Source: Cerrena zonata (Eukaryota > Basidiomycota > Agaricomycetes > Polyporales > Cerrenaceae). From it: 64,000 nucleotides of DNA. The notes under the pieces were generated by a model. That model was not told the DNA's origin and made no database searches. It saw nothing but the letters and a program-made list of their open reading frames with translations. Within the stretch, counting starts at the first letter, position 1, and every line of letters begins with the position of its first letter. The position numbers and the translations under genes were made by a program. Shown here in pieces: positions 22,496-34,973 of the stretch. Location: NCBI GenBank assembly GCA_038087015.1, contig JASBNA010000004.1:186001-250000 (forward strand), in the 5' to 3' direction.

Positions 22496-25202
22496 ATGGA
22501 CGCACTCAAGTCGCTCGTGCAGCCCCTCGTCGGCGGCGGAGGAGGTTCTGGAATGATTGACGGCATGAAACTCGTCATGCTTGGAGGCACCGTTGAGACC
22601 GCTAGACGAATGGCTAGCTCTGGATGGTAATGTACCCACCTACCCCTTCATTTCGGTCTGCAATACTGACAATGGACTTGTCCTCATCGATTGTTATTCA
22701 CTTCTAGGTCACATTTCATTAATTGTGAGTCGCTACTATACACCCACCGATGCTTCCTATGAATACGCCACTGACGCTTGTTTCATTTCCTCTAGCATTC
22801 TTTTTGACTGCACACTTCTCAGAGGAAGATTATCCATACGACTGGTTGATGCTTTGGCTTTCTCGTCGTCCCGAGTGGCAACGCTCGCGCGAGTTCGAGA
22901 CGACGACCCGATCAAGCGCGGGCTTCGGCTCCCGCATTGCAGACAACTCCTTCGGAGACGGGGACGAAGACGACGAAAGCGAGGACGTCCCAGGAAAAGT
23001 GAAGACTCGAGTCGTCTTCCAACCCACAGCAAACATGACACACACCATCTATTACAAGGGTCACTGGCTTCGCGTAAGCCGAGGCCGTAAGCACGAAAAT
23101 GGCTGTGAAGTCCTCTCGATCAGCGTCGTCGCTCGTAATAACTCCATCTTGAAGCAACTGGTCTTGCAGGCCAAAAAGGAATACGAGCTGAGGCCGTTCA
23201 TCGGATACAGATCTATTTTGCTGACTCGCATGGATGCTGGAGGTGGACCGACTCACGTCACAAGAGGCCGATGTCATCTATCGTTCTCAACCCCGGTGTG
23301 AAAGAGATGTTGTTGTCTGATACACGGGACTTCTTGAAATCTGAGAAGGTGAGGTCATGGTCTTTGATTGCCTTCCTTGAAGCAGTCCTTGTCGCACGCA
23401 CCCATTTCACACTGCTACACGTGTCCATTTGTCCCATTCAAATTCCCTTCTTCCCCTCGAAGTATAACGGCACAAGCTAACTCTTTTCGTTTTGCTGCAT
23501 TCTAGTGGTATGCAGACCGCGGTATCCCTTTCCGACGTGGGTACCTCTTGCACGGTGTGCCGGGCTCGGGGAAGAGTTCGCTCATCCACTCCATCGCCGG
23601 TGAACTGATGCTGGACATCTACGTTGTGTCATTATCGTCGTCATGGATTAATGACAGCACTTTGACAACCCTGATGGGTCGTGTCCCTGCACGCTGCATC
23701 GTACTATTAGAGGACCTTGATGCTGCATTTACGAGAAGTACATCCCGAGACGATTCGTCTACAGGTGCCCCCAGCGCGAACAACGATAACTCGGAACAGA
23801 CTGAGTCAACGTCAACCACCACTGTACTTCGCAATGGTAGGCGCGTGGTGAAGAACAACGACCAAATCTCTGATGTAAACACCTTAAGTTTGAGTGGTCT
23901 GTTGAATGCTCTTGACGGTGTCGCTGCGAGCGAAGGTCGTATCCTCTTTGCGTAAGTCGTTCGTTTACGTACCTCAATTTCCAATACACCTAACTAACAT
24001 GATCTGCTTCACAGGACTACGAACCACCTTGAGCGTCTTGATCCCGCGTTGTCAAGGCCAGGCCGTATGGATGTGTGGGTAGAGTTCAAGAACGCGTCCA
24101 AGTGGCAGGCGGAATTGCTGTTCCGCAATTTCTTCCCGTCGACCGACGACGACAATGAGGTACTTGAGGGCGAGCTTGAGGGTATTGAGTTGCCAGAAGT
24201 GCCATCGTCGCCTTCAGGAGAGTCAAGCTCTGCATCGTCAGGCTTATTCTCGTTCCCCTCATCGTTCTCGAGTCCGACAGGGTCAAGCATGTCACTCCCT
24301 ACAGAGGCGACATCGCCGGGTGTTTCCACACCACCCAGGGGGCGAAAGGCATCCAAAGCGACGATTGCAGAAGGACTCAAGCACCAAGCATATCTTCCCC
24401 CACCGGCGGATGAGGGTATCGCGCATTCAGCCCCACCTCTTGATGGAGTAACTTTGAGCAAGTTGGCCAAGAAGTTTGCAGACTCGATTCCAGATGAAGA
24501 GTTTAGCGTAGCAGCACTCCAAGGCTGTAAGTCATGTCCCTCAGCATTTGCCTGCACGATATATGCTGTTGATATGATTGAATGTGTGTTTACTGATCAT
24601 TTTCGAACGTTATAGATCTCCTGAAGAACAAGTCAAGACCAGAAGACGCAGCAAACGGTGCTGCTGCCTGGGTTATTAGCGAAAGACAGCTGAAGGAGCG
24701 ACTGAGGAAAGAGAGAGAAGCCCGGGAGTTGAAGGAAAAGATCGAGGTCAGTGTCAGTTTACAGCAAATCATGCAGATCACATCCGATAATATCATCGGC
24801 CCGTTCCATAACCGGCATTTGCCGCATACCATCTCCCGTCTCTTTCTGGCATATGAAATTGTTGCTCAACACGCTGACACTTTGATCTATTTATTACAGC
24901 GCGAAAAGAGACGCAAGGAGCTCTTGGAGAAGGAACGCGAGAAGGAGCTTGAGTTGAAACGTCTTGAGGAGGAGGCCAGGATCAAGGTTCTCACCGAAGA
25001 GAAGGAGAAGGCCATTGCCCGCGCTAGAAAGGAAATAGAAGACAAGGCCGCTGCTGAAGCTGCTGAACTCGAGGCAGCCTACGCGGATGAAGAGGAAAAT
25101 AAGGAGAACGAGATCATTGAGGTTACTCAAGAGGTCCTTGCCCAATCCGTCGTCAGCGAGTCTGCCAGTGATGACCAAGACTGGTCTGAAACTACGGCGT
25201 GA
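22496..25202 (+). CDS. BCS1-like AAA ATPase with Ser-rich insert and coiled-coil tail
   Basis: BCS1 proteins are AAA ATPases, classically of the mitochondrial inner membrane where Bcs1 inserts the Rieske protein into complex III; mushroom genomes have many paralogues of unknown substrate. The ATG at 22496 (MDALKSLVQPLV) is followed by tiny exons, then FFLTAHFSEEDYPYDWLMLW and the BCS1-specific domain (FADSHGCWRW near 23215, KRPMSSIVLNPGVKEML near 23270). The AAA core has Walker A GVPGSGKSS (23560), CIVLLEDLDAAF (Walker B, 23700) and ATTNHLERLDPALSRPGRMD (24015-24070). A serine-rich insert (24150-24330) splits the C-terminal part, and a long charged coiled coil (24700-25080) ends the protein. 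Between KKEYEL (23178) and EAVHRIQIYF (23192) the frame shifts by one base without room for an intron, so this copy may be inactive or misassembled. Confidence 0.88.
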
Positions 25203-26431
25203 CTAGTCCCTCCAGACACTGTCTCTGAAACATTTCAGAATGCCCTGGGAGCCAACGGTACTGACGCTAATGATGACTTTGTTCCGGAAAACCAGCGACT
25301 CATTCAGCGGCACGCTCGTGGTTTTGCTTTGATCCAAGTCCAGCCTTTCGTTCCTACTTTCCTTCTACAACTCTACGTTCTCTTACAGCTCGTTCTCTTT
25401 GGCGAGAGGAGGACTGGGTTCTTATAGAGACTTGAATCCTTTTTTGTGTGCCGCCTACGATTTTTTATGATTTGTGCTTTCATGATTCTTTATGGACTGT
25501 TTATGTTTTTTTTCAAACCACATCCCCATTCACTTGCTATATTTTGTCTCTTATTTCGCATCCCACCCATCGCAATCCCAATTACCCAACAACCCCTCTG
25601 CAATCCATCCTTCCCAACTGTATATTTGTTCGCAATGCTTTCTGATCACTAGTTTCGCTCCCAGTCTACCTCAATCTTCCATTATTTTCATATCCCCATA
25701 CATACACAAGATATACGTACGCCTACACTTTTTAGGCCTCACCGTTTGCAGTGCTTTCAGTAGGTTATTTTGGTCCCGCCCCCCTTCCTGTAGTTCCCAT
25801 TCAATGATGGGGGTTTTATAGGTCAATAAATCGTTTACAGGTTATGATAATCGTTAGCCAGTGTGACGAATACAAGAGGTTGTGATCTCCATATACGTCT
25901 GACGGTTCTTTGACGGTGAATATCCTTGACTGGATCAAGAGTTCCCACTTCAGGAGTCGGAATCTATGCTTCGTGTTCAGGAACTCAAATAGTACAGTGC
26001 TTCCTTATTACGCTCATCTCTTACTGTATAATTGCTTACTATTAGACCCGGGGACAAACACCTAACACTCAAGTACCCAATGGTCGAGCTGCGTCCCGTA
26101 GATGTTCAACACTGACGTCATCCCTTCTCTTCAAGAAGTAAAACTTCAACTGACGACATTATGACACGGATAGTTAATGTCTTCATATAGTTTTACTGTG
26201 TTCGGGGAAGAGATTGACCACCCTGATCCTGCTCAACAAATATGAAATGCGACTAAAACTCAGTGACAATCTAAATCTTGTCCAGATTGATTCAAAATGC
26301 AGACTGACTCCCGACTTCATATACCTTTCCCTGACTAATTCTACATCTCAGAGACCGTTTTCTCAGTTGTCGTCAATCTCATTGGCTGATTTTACTCAGT
26401 ACGTGTGTTAGCTAGTCCGAATGGAGGTTCC
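25203..26431. other. 3' flank of BCS1 and gene-poor DNA
   Basis: A T- and C-rich 3' region follows the BCS1 stop codon (to about 25830). No gene is supported; the short frames lack domains and splice structure. Confidence 0.5.
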
Positions 26432-26458
26432 TACTATCATTCCAGGGGAGTTTGAATG
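26432..26458 (+). repeat. Left arm of a perfect 27-bp inverted repeat
   Basis: This arm starts TACTATCATTCCAGGGG and its exact reverse complement lies at 27074-27100. The 615 bases between the arms have no recognisable coding content. I see no clear target-site duplication next to the arms. Confidence 0.85.
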
Positions 26459-27073
26459 ACGCTCACTTTTCAAACTCTGTGGGTATGCACCCTTCCGGTT
26501 GTCAATAAAATATATAATTGTAGTATGATATAAACATATGATACTGTATGTGTTCTACAAAGTTTGAACAAGAAAGACGTAGAACTGAGTTTGCCAGAGA
26601 CAGAAAGGTTGAAACTGCAACACCGTTTTGAGAGATCTGTATGAATCGCTAGTGATGTCTCGAACGGATCTTCTTCATATTCTCAGATAAGTCGAGTAAT
26701 GAGTCTCAAGGTCCAAATATACAGCTATATCCATTGATAAAAGAGTAGAACATGTATAGAAATGCGACTCTTGTCTTGCACATTCTCCAGGCGTGACATC
26801 AGCCACCGCTAATCTTAGCAAAAGAAACTCCGCCCTCTTCCATCTCCTGTCAAAATCTATGTGCCGTAGTATGCCGCAGTGACGCTGTGACTTCGCGTTC
26901 AAACTCTCCAAGTTTTGAGCTCTTGACATCAAAACCATGCCGAGGCATTCAGACATACTCCATTTTTTCTGAAACTTGCATGTATTATAGCCAAATCGAA
27001 ACTATATATACTGGTGAAAAAACCATCCAAAACGGTGAATTTCTCGGAGAACCCGAAGTACATAAGTCGATGG

Positions 27074-27100
27074 CATTCAAACTCCCCTGGAATGATAGTA
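27074..27100 (-). repeat. Right arm of a perfect 27-bp inverted repeat
   Basis: This is the exact reverse complement of 26432-26458. Similarity stops at both ends of the arm, so the flanks and the interior are not palindromic. Confidence 0.85.
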
Positions 27101-29441
27101 AGTATCATATCTAGTTGGTGTGTTACGTTTAGTTCTGCCTACTCGACGTCTTACTGACTTCCATAAATCATCCCTCATTTTCTAAGGGAAATTTACCTCA
27201 TAGTCTCTATACGTCAACGAAATTCCAACGTTTCCTTTGAGGCCCAAATGTAGACGTCATGCCGACACTCACCAATCTCTCTAATAATTAATTATCACTA
27301 ACCGTGTTCCTTGAATGCTTAGACCCATGCCTGAATAATATATACTCGACTTGCCAAGACATTCCACGCAGCCCTGCCAGCTCACAAGTAATCGCCAGTC
27401 ATGGTCCCAAGTCTCTCGTTGTATCACCATGCATATTAAAGCAACATCATATTTGCAATTCCAACCCCAAACATACATACACGAACTGACAAGCATCCTG
27501 GAAACCTTTATCAGTACATGTTTGAACTTCGAACTTCGAGAAAATCAAAAAGGACCCCAGTGACTTCCGGCACCGAAGAATCCATCTCCCATCTCCCAAC
27601 GCCCAACCGTGCCCAATGCTTCTATCCGACAATCGGTCGGCCCAATGAAACCTTACGACAACCTTGTCTCGTGGGTCAACCTAGAAGGGATGTAGGTCTG
27701 TCCTCATTCCTGAAGAGAGCTCGAGAAGCGAGAGAATAATTGAAGAGCCTAGAGGATGGGTTTAGCGAGATTGTGTGGGATTATAATGTGTGTGTCTTTG
27801 GCCTTTTATGGTTGGGAATATATGTGGGGGGTCTCGGGGACAATATGGCAGGGAGGGACGGGAAGATCGAGGATTATTGCCGGTTATAATTTACGACAAC
27901 GTGTTTGATAGAGGATAGGACGGTTGTTGTGGGCGTCGTTGACGTTGCTACAACAACTTCCATGTGTGAAATTGTGATATGTAGAGCGTACAAGGCGGAG
28001 ACAAAAAGGAAAGACGTAAACCATTAAATTGGTATTTCGGCGGAAATGAGAGCATGAGATGAAAAAAAGCTTGTTTTGCGAAGAAATTTTCTTTTGGTAC
28101 TTTACGTAGGACGGGTAAGAACAGTTTGACGTATTGGAATTCCCTGCAACTACAAGGTGAATCCCTGCTCTCAACAGATAGATCCAAGGGACCTGCACTG
28201 TACGCTCATCTTCCTATAATTACATCGTCAAACGATAATAATCGATATCATGCATCTGACTCGACAAGACCCTGTTCATTGCAGATAGTACGTGCAAAAC
28301 GTACCCAAAGGGGACAATCAGCAGACCCTGCATCATGATGAACAGATCATCTTAATGCCAGAGCATAGACGCAAAGGATGACGGTGTTCTAGGTAACCCG
28401 ATATCCTTAGCTAAAAAGATGTGAGTAGAAGACGAGGCACTGCGCGTTCTTTTGATTTTGCTGAGTGAGACGGCTGTTCGGGATTCGGGATATCAAAGGA
28501 GGCTTGTTCGCTGCGTTTGTGGGAGTAGAAATAGAAGGTCCGCGCGTCATTGGATCATGTTCGAGTGGTGGTATATATTAGCTACGTTCCGGGAATGTAT
28601 CGAAGGTGGACTAGCAGATGGTGAGTGGGAAGAGATAAAGCCAGAGCCAGATCAGGAACAAGGGCCTTGGAGGTTCGGTGGACACGAGGTATGGGACAAG
28701 GAAAGTCCATTCTAGCGAGCCCATTTTGGTGGATGGAGACAAAACCTTAATTTGAATAAAAGGTACAAAGAAAGTGCCCAGTGCGAACGTGGGCGGATAG
28801 GTTACTGCGCCTACAGTGAAAGGCCGCCAGAGAAGTCGAACAGTCAGTTGTTGAGCTGGCAGGACGTTTGAGCTCACAGGAGAAGGTGACGGCGTTTGAT
28901 GATTGGTGGGCCTAGGAGGGCCATGGTGCTGTCGGAAATGGATACCATTAGAGGCAGAAAAAGATAGCCGGGGCTATATTGGAAGGGATGGAGAAGATGA
29001 AAGATTGCGGAGGGTACACAGGCTTCTACACAGGGTGAGTAAGGATGGGATGGAAGCGCTGTGGCATGAATTTGAGGTTGTCGATTTCCGTCCGCTGGTG
29101 ATCGGAAGGCGGAATGGGAGCAAGAGGCTTGTTTTGGGACCTAGCGGGTGGCGTCGATTAATTCTGGGAGGGAGGAGGCAAGCGTCAGAGAGCGGGCCAG
29201 GACCCCAGGGAGCTATGTCGGGCGTCTGGGCTATTGTTTTGGGTTGTTTTGGAAGTTGGGTGGGTGGATGATTTTGCACTGCGAGTCTCAGGAGAGTCTT
29301 TACTCTTGTCGCCATCGACTCACTCTACCAGAGTCTACCTTCTCCTCCTCTTTGTAGGCCTTAGCTGCCCTTCCGGAAACCCTTCCCACTCCTTTCTTTA
29401 AATATTTCTTAGTATCCCTATTCTTACTCTCATCCAACACC
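27101..29441. other. Gene-poor stretch upstream of the G-alpha gene
   Basis: Two plus-strand frames, 28452-28715 (ends WRFGGHEVWDKESPF) and 28903-29271 (contains DGEDERLRRVHRLLHRVSK), are open over about 90 and 120 codons, with equally open minus-strand frames across 28974-29315. No domain or consistent exon set was found. The last 150 bases before 29442 are the promoter and leader of the G-alpha gene. Confidence 0.4.
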
Positions 29442-31624
29442 ATGGGCTGCACTCAGTCGACTCCTACAGACGACCTGGCCAGGGCTCGTACGTATCTACC
29501 CCTGTCACCACCCTCTTCCCGCCCTCCCTAACCCTTCTCTACCCACAGGCAACGATGAGATTGAGAGCCAACTCAAGCGGGACCGAATCATGGCAAAGAA
29601 CGAGATCAAGATGTTGCTCCTTGGTGCTGGAGAATCCGGCAAGGTGTGTTTTGTCTCACTTTCAACCATATCCCATCCGTCTTTGGCAAAGGACGTGCAA
29701 GAAGCGTGCTACTCGCGCTGCTCAAGGCATTTGTAAAACTCTCGCTATCACCCTCTATGACCGTGGTACTTTCGAACATTCGCTCGTCCCCATTCGCCGC
29801 CAGCGGTTCGCCCGCTCCCGATAACAGAAACGAAGTCGTTCATTTACACTACGTCACCCTTGCTATATCGTTCCCACTTGTGTTGCTACCATCTGTGTTC
29901 TGTGCAGGTACATGATCGCCAGCGACCACTGCGCTCCCGTGGGAGAGCGTCGCTTAGTGTTTGCTTGACTACACTGACCGCAGAAAACATTTGCTTATTT
30001 GGTCCTTTGCCACTATCCAATTGCTTTGTTCTCACCGTAATAACGAACAATGACTGACTTTTCCAACAGTCGACAGTTCTCAAGCAGATGAAGCTTATCC
30101 ACCATGGCGGCTACAACGAGCAGGAGCGGGACTCTTACAAAGAAATTATCTTTTCCAACACCATCCAGTCCATGCGGTACGTTCCTTGTGTTTCTAGTAG
30201 TTATTTGGCAGCTCACGTCTCTGCAGTGCCATTCTTGAGGCCATGCCTCACTTGGACATTCAACTTGCACCCCAAAACGATGCCAGACGGTCGATTATTC
30301 TCAGCCTTCCGCCACAACTCGAAAGTGAAGTACTGCCCGGTGATATTGCCGACGCACTCAAGTCGCTCTGGAAAGATGCTGGTGTTCGGGAAGCCGTCTC
30401 GCGGTCACGAGAGTTCCAACTCAACGATTCGGCGACGTACTACTTCAACTCACTGGATCGGATGGCGGCTCCCCAATACCTGCCTACAGACCAAGATATT
30501 CTGAGATCGCGTGTAAAGACGACGGGTATTACGGAGACAACTTTCAAGGTCGGAGAGCTGACCTACAAGTTGTTCGATGTCGGTGGTCAGAGGAGTGAAC
30601 GTAAAAAGTGGATTCACTGTTTCGAGAACGTGACGGCGTTGGTCTTCTTGGTATCGCTGAGCGAGTACGATCAGATGTTGTATGAGGATGAGAGTGTCGT
30701 AAGTCCGTCTTCTGATTCATGTTCTATAGCCTCTTGACGTCTTTGACAGAACCGTATGCAAGAGGCCCTCACGCTTTTCGACTCGATATGTAATTCTCGA
30801 TGGTTTGTCAAGACATCCATCGTGCGTAGCTCGCATCGACTTCTCTATACGGTTTCTTGACGTTAACCACCCTGGAAATTCTAGATTCTCTTCTTGAACA
30901 AGATCGATCTTTTCGCCGAGAAGCTTCCAAGATCACCTCTGGGCGACTACTTCCCAGATTACCAAGGCGGTGACAACTACGACGCAGCGTGTTCATACCT
31001 GCTGAACCGATTTGTTTCACTCAACCAGAGTGCGGCGACGAAACAGATTTATGCGCATTACACCTGTGCAACGGATACCCAACAGATCAAGTGTACGTCC
31101 TGTTTCTTTTGAGTGTTTTATGTCCATATGTCTACATTTCCCTATTGATATGGGATGTGGATATATGACATATGTCCTGTGTTGTAACGTGATTGATTTA
31201 CTGATCAATTTCTGTTTTTCACATTTGCTCTATCATTCAAACCTCGCCTCCTCCATGGTCCGCCTGATCTGACACAATGCGCTGACACTCCCCACACACG
31301 CACACAAATCATTGCGACCGTCACGTCATGTTCTTGATGCGACTTGATACCTGTCTGGGACTTATACTCGGTGATCCGACCATCTTGCCACGCATGGGAC
31401 GTATTTTGATCATCAACATCCTGCCCCTCGACCACCGCTAACCCCACGTCCTTGCTCGTATCTCGCCTTTCCTGGAACGTCCATATTTTCCCTCGTGTCA
31501 ATATCGATTGATGGCTTACCAACCTCGCCTCCACCTTGGTCACCGATACCGGAACACAGTCGTGCTGAGCGCTATCCAAGATATCCTACTACAACTGCAC
31601 TTGCGAGAATGTGGTTTACTCTAG
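29442..31624 (+). CDS. Heterotrimeric G protein alpha subunit (fungal group I, Gi-like)
   Basis: A GTP-binding signalling subunit at the plasma membrane, coupled to seven-helix receptors. Seven exons sum to 354 residues, exactly the usual G-alpha length: 29442-29487, 29549-29643, 30070-30176, 30227-30698, 30750-30821, 30885-31092, 31560-31624. MGCTQS fits N-myristoylation on Gly2 and palmitoylation on Cys3. Motifs: P-loop GAGESGKST, switch [10 protein letters not shown], switch [14 protein letters not shown], NKxD in [11 protein letters not shown], and [11 protein letters not shown] near the end. The C-terminus ECGLL keeps the Cys four from the end that pertussis toxin modifies in Gi proteins. 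Two introns are unusually long (426 and 467 nt); the first splits the P-loop between GK and ST. Mushroom genomes have several group I G-alphas, so the exact paralogue is not assigned. Confidence 0.97.
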
Positions 31625-34330
31625 ACACAAGACAAGAAGACGACAACAGACCTTTTTAATGTGTTTTCCTCGCGGAGAGGACCCTTGTGGTTTCTTCTGC
31701 GTCATTCTTTTCTGTTAAATCGCATTTTTTTGGATGTTATGTTATCATTTTCTTTTTGTGTCGTGTTGTCTTCCCATTCTTTCCTCGTACCCAGTGTTGT
31801 GGGATATCCCTCATTGTTTCACGTTTTCAGTTCGAAATCCGTTCTCGCCTCATCCTCCGGTTCATGCCAATGCCTCATCTATCATCTTAATGTCCTCGAG
31901 ATCCTCGTTCTCTCCTACCGATGTCATTATATCCGCTTAGTCTTTTCCTCTCATCCCGCAACCCCCCGTTTTGCCACGCACACACATATACTGCGTCGCT
32001 CTTTTCGCGTTGTTGGCGTTTTTGCGTTGTTTATCGATTCAGAATGACGCATCTCTATCACAACCCTCTCGCGACGTTGCGTTTCTCGGCAAATTCATGT
32101 ATCTCGGAAGTCTTTTCCTCCCTCTGGCGTAGCTATATATCCCCCTTTTCCCCTTCTTTCACATCATCGCCTAGGCCAAAAACCAACCGTCTTCGACACG
32201 TCGTTCCAGTCACCCAGTCACCCCTTCAAACATCGTAACCAACAATCCAACGTCAACGTCGCCCGCTGGCTGTCACCAGCTTCACACCACGCTGCACCCA
32301 CGTTTTTCTTGTCCTCTCTTCGACATCGACATCCGTTCACGCTACCGCTACCCTGGGCTCTCCGCGACGTTTGGGCGACTCATCACCATGTGGTTTTTTT
32401 ATTGGTCCATCGTGTTTAGGCTTCCTTTATACTTTTCTTTGATTTTGACTTTAGGCTGTTTTTACCCCTCCGTTTACCCCCTACCCTTTTCCTCTGAATT
32501 TCTTATATACTATATGTTATGATTGACTTAGTCCGGTCTTCCTCCTCGATTCTGTGTTTCTTTTCTTTGTTTCTTTTTCGCTATATGGTACCGGCGTTGT
32601 TTTAACCTATGTAAATTACTTTACTCTTCATTTTACTTCTATACAAGTTTTCTTTTTTTTACTCTCACTCTTTCGCTGGCTTCTTTCAAGCTGGTTCCTC
32701 TACGCTTGCTCGCTGTTTTCTGGTTGTGATAATCCATGACCATGTTTCCTGTGAGATGGGATTACACACCAGTCGGAAGTGAAGTTGGTGTCTAATACGT
32801 CCTTGCGATCGTCCTTCCGTTGAATCCAACTCCCGCTTCAAAGCGGTGTTAGGCCGGATCGATAGCCTGGATTTTATTCTTGTTTTCGTTATCATGTGTA
32901 GTCGTTAATCAGACACCGGTGCAAAACCCACATCCCACGCTCCTTACACCTTTCATCATTCTTTTTAACCTCACATTCCCTTTTTTGAAATTCGTTTTTG
33001 GTGTGGTAGTATATGGCATATGGCATATGGGCGAAACCTGCGGTTTTGATGGAATTGATGTCGATAGTAATAAATACCACAACCATTAACCATAACCTAT
33101 ACACGAGCCTATGCAAGAAGTCTAGATGGATATATACATAACTTTGTGTGATGTCGTCCTTCTTGGTCGATGTTATCATGTTCTCGCTGGGAATCTCCGT
33201 TACGGACTGATAGAAGAGATGCCGACTATCATCAACGAAGACGTCGTCGTCCGAACCGGGAATTTGCTGTCCGAGTTCAATCTTCTGAGCTCAGGCAGTA
33301 CATTCTTATTTCTTCTTGTTCATTCTTGTAAATACGAGTTGATAAGTTGGTGAAGACATCTGTCTCATCTTTCCATCCATCACCTCGCCTGCTTTTCTTG
33401 TTTACTTTTTGTCTATTGGTATTCGAGTCGCACTTCGAGCTCAACAAGAATTCCCATCATGATCGCCAAACTGAGCCCTCCCCTCACCCAAAAAGTACAC
33501 ACCTTTTTGGGGACTATGATCTAACAATCTAAGACCCATCACGCAAAACCCATCATTCCAAATCCTAGTCAGGAAATCATCAGCACTATTGTATTATTTA
33601 GAATCAAAGGTGTCCCAGGGCCTCAACAGCAAGCATATATCATCGATAAGAGGGATGTCTCGTGTTACATTCCTGACTCCGACTCCGCTAGAGCCTATGT
33701 GAGTGATGGATGCATAGAGGCGTGAGAGGATGCTCGACATAAGGAACGATCAAGGGAGGTATGTGTTTGAAGGCTGGAAGTCTATCAGTGTCTGCGTGTG
33801 GCAGTCGGCGAGTACTGCAGTCGTAAGAGTAGGTGTGATTTGCATGTGAATCGAATTCCTTCCCTTCGTTCTAGGAAGCATGTGAGCCGGCGGTGTGGTA
33901 GTGTTTCATGGTGAGTTATTTGGTCATTTATCAGTTATAGACGGTGTTAGGATGGTTTATGTGTTTAAAACAACCACAGGGAACCTTATATGATGATTGA
34001 CGTTGCTGCGACAGATGTCTATATAAATGTCCAACAACTATTAGCGTCAACGTTTGAATCAAATACAGACGGGGGCCGGAGTGTTGAACTAAACAATGCA
34101 CAGGTTCCTATTGGTTATGAGTAACCATCATCTCTTCAACAAACCTGATACCCACTTGCCGCATTTGCAACGTGGCGGTATACAACATACATACACACCT
34201 ACTAAATCCGGCTCTAACACTTGCTATAAGCGCTGAGCGATGACGGGCCTTGCCGATGACCGGATGACGATTTGGCTCGTGCCAGTGAACGTGAACGCTG
34301 AGCAGAATCATAATCAGGAGGACTCTCGGT
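31625..34330. other. Long gene-poor stretch, pyrimidine-rich at its left
   Basis: From about 31660 to 32720 the plus strand is strongly C+T-rich with few purine runs; the open frames there are by-products of that bias. The region may include the 3' untranslated region of the G-alpha gene. From 32.8 to 34.3 kb only short unsupported frames occur. Confidence 0.45.
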
Positions 34331-34973
34331 ATGGAGTGGACCGTCTCAACACTCGTCTCTATCCTCGCCGCTCTAATTCCCGTCGCTGCGATAGCATACC
34401 AATTCTACAGCCCTCCTGCTGTCACTAGTATCGACGAAGCCAACGCCGAGGCTGATAAGGAAACAGAACCGGAAGAAGAGAAACCAAAGACGATCATGCA
34501 GGCTGCACGAACCGATCTCGACCCGCCCAAGGATGATCCTTTCACAATGGAACAATTGAAGGAGTTTGACGGGTCGAATGCTGATAAGCCTATTTATGTC
34601 GCTATCAAAGGTGAGGTTTCATTCATTGGTGATGTCTGAGTATACTTATGAACGATCGAATTGCATAAGGAACGGTATTTGATGTATCGCATAAGAAAGA
34701 GACGTATGGACCGGGTGGATCGTACAATCTCTTCGCGGGAAAAGATGCCTCGAAGGCTCTGGGCAAGTCTAGTTTGAAGGAGGAGGACGCGTCATCCGAT
34801 TATAGTTCACTTCCACCAAATGAGCTGAAAGTCTTGAACGATTGGCACGAGTTCTTTGCGTAAGTCATTCATACCTTCATCCTGCGTTAATAGATACTAA
34901 TAAAATGCATAGGAAACGATACAATATCGTTGGAAGAGTCATTGACCTTCCGCCACCTGCTTCTAACCTATAG
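34331..34973 (+). CDS. Dap1/MAPR-type cytochrome b5-like heme-binding protein
   Basis: MAPR proteins (yeast Dap1, animal PGRMC) bind heme and support cytochrome P450 enzymes such as Erg11 in the ER membrane. Three exons (34331-34610, 34670-34859, 34913-34973) give 176 residues. An N-terminal membrane anchor (STLVSILAALIPVAAIAYQF) is followed by an acidic linker (EPEEEKPK). The cytochrome b5-like domain starts with FTMEQLKEFDGSN, then PIYVAIKGTVFDVS and YGPGGSYNLFAGKDASKAL. The Tyr of YGPGGSY is the usual MAPR heme-contact region; the protein lacks the HPGG motif of true cytochrome b5. It ends soon after LNDWHEFFAKRYNIVGRV. Intact, with standard splice sites. Confidence 0.93.

Noticed and set aside
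22757..23277. Long minus-strand frames opposite BCS1
   Set aside because: They are antisense shadows of conserved BCS1 exons with no domain of their own.
28903..29315. Overlapping 122-codon plus and 113-codon minus frames
   Set aside because: Both strands are open in GC-rich DNA; neither shows a domain, splice pattern or conserved motif.
31661..32238. Ser/Phe/Leu-rich plus-strand frames that look like membrane proteins
   Set aside because: Composition is explained by the pyrimidine-rich DNA. The frames overlap in all phases and no helix spacing is consistent.
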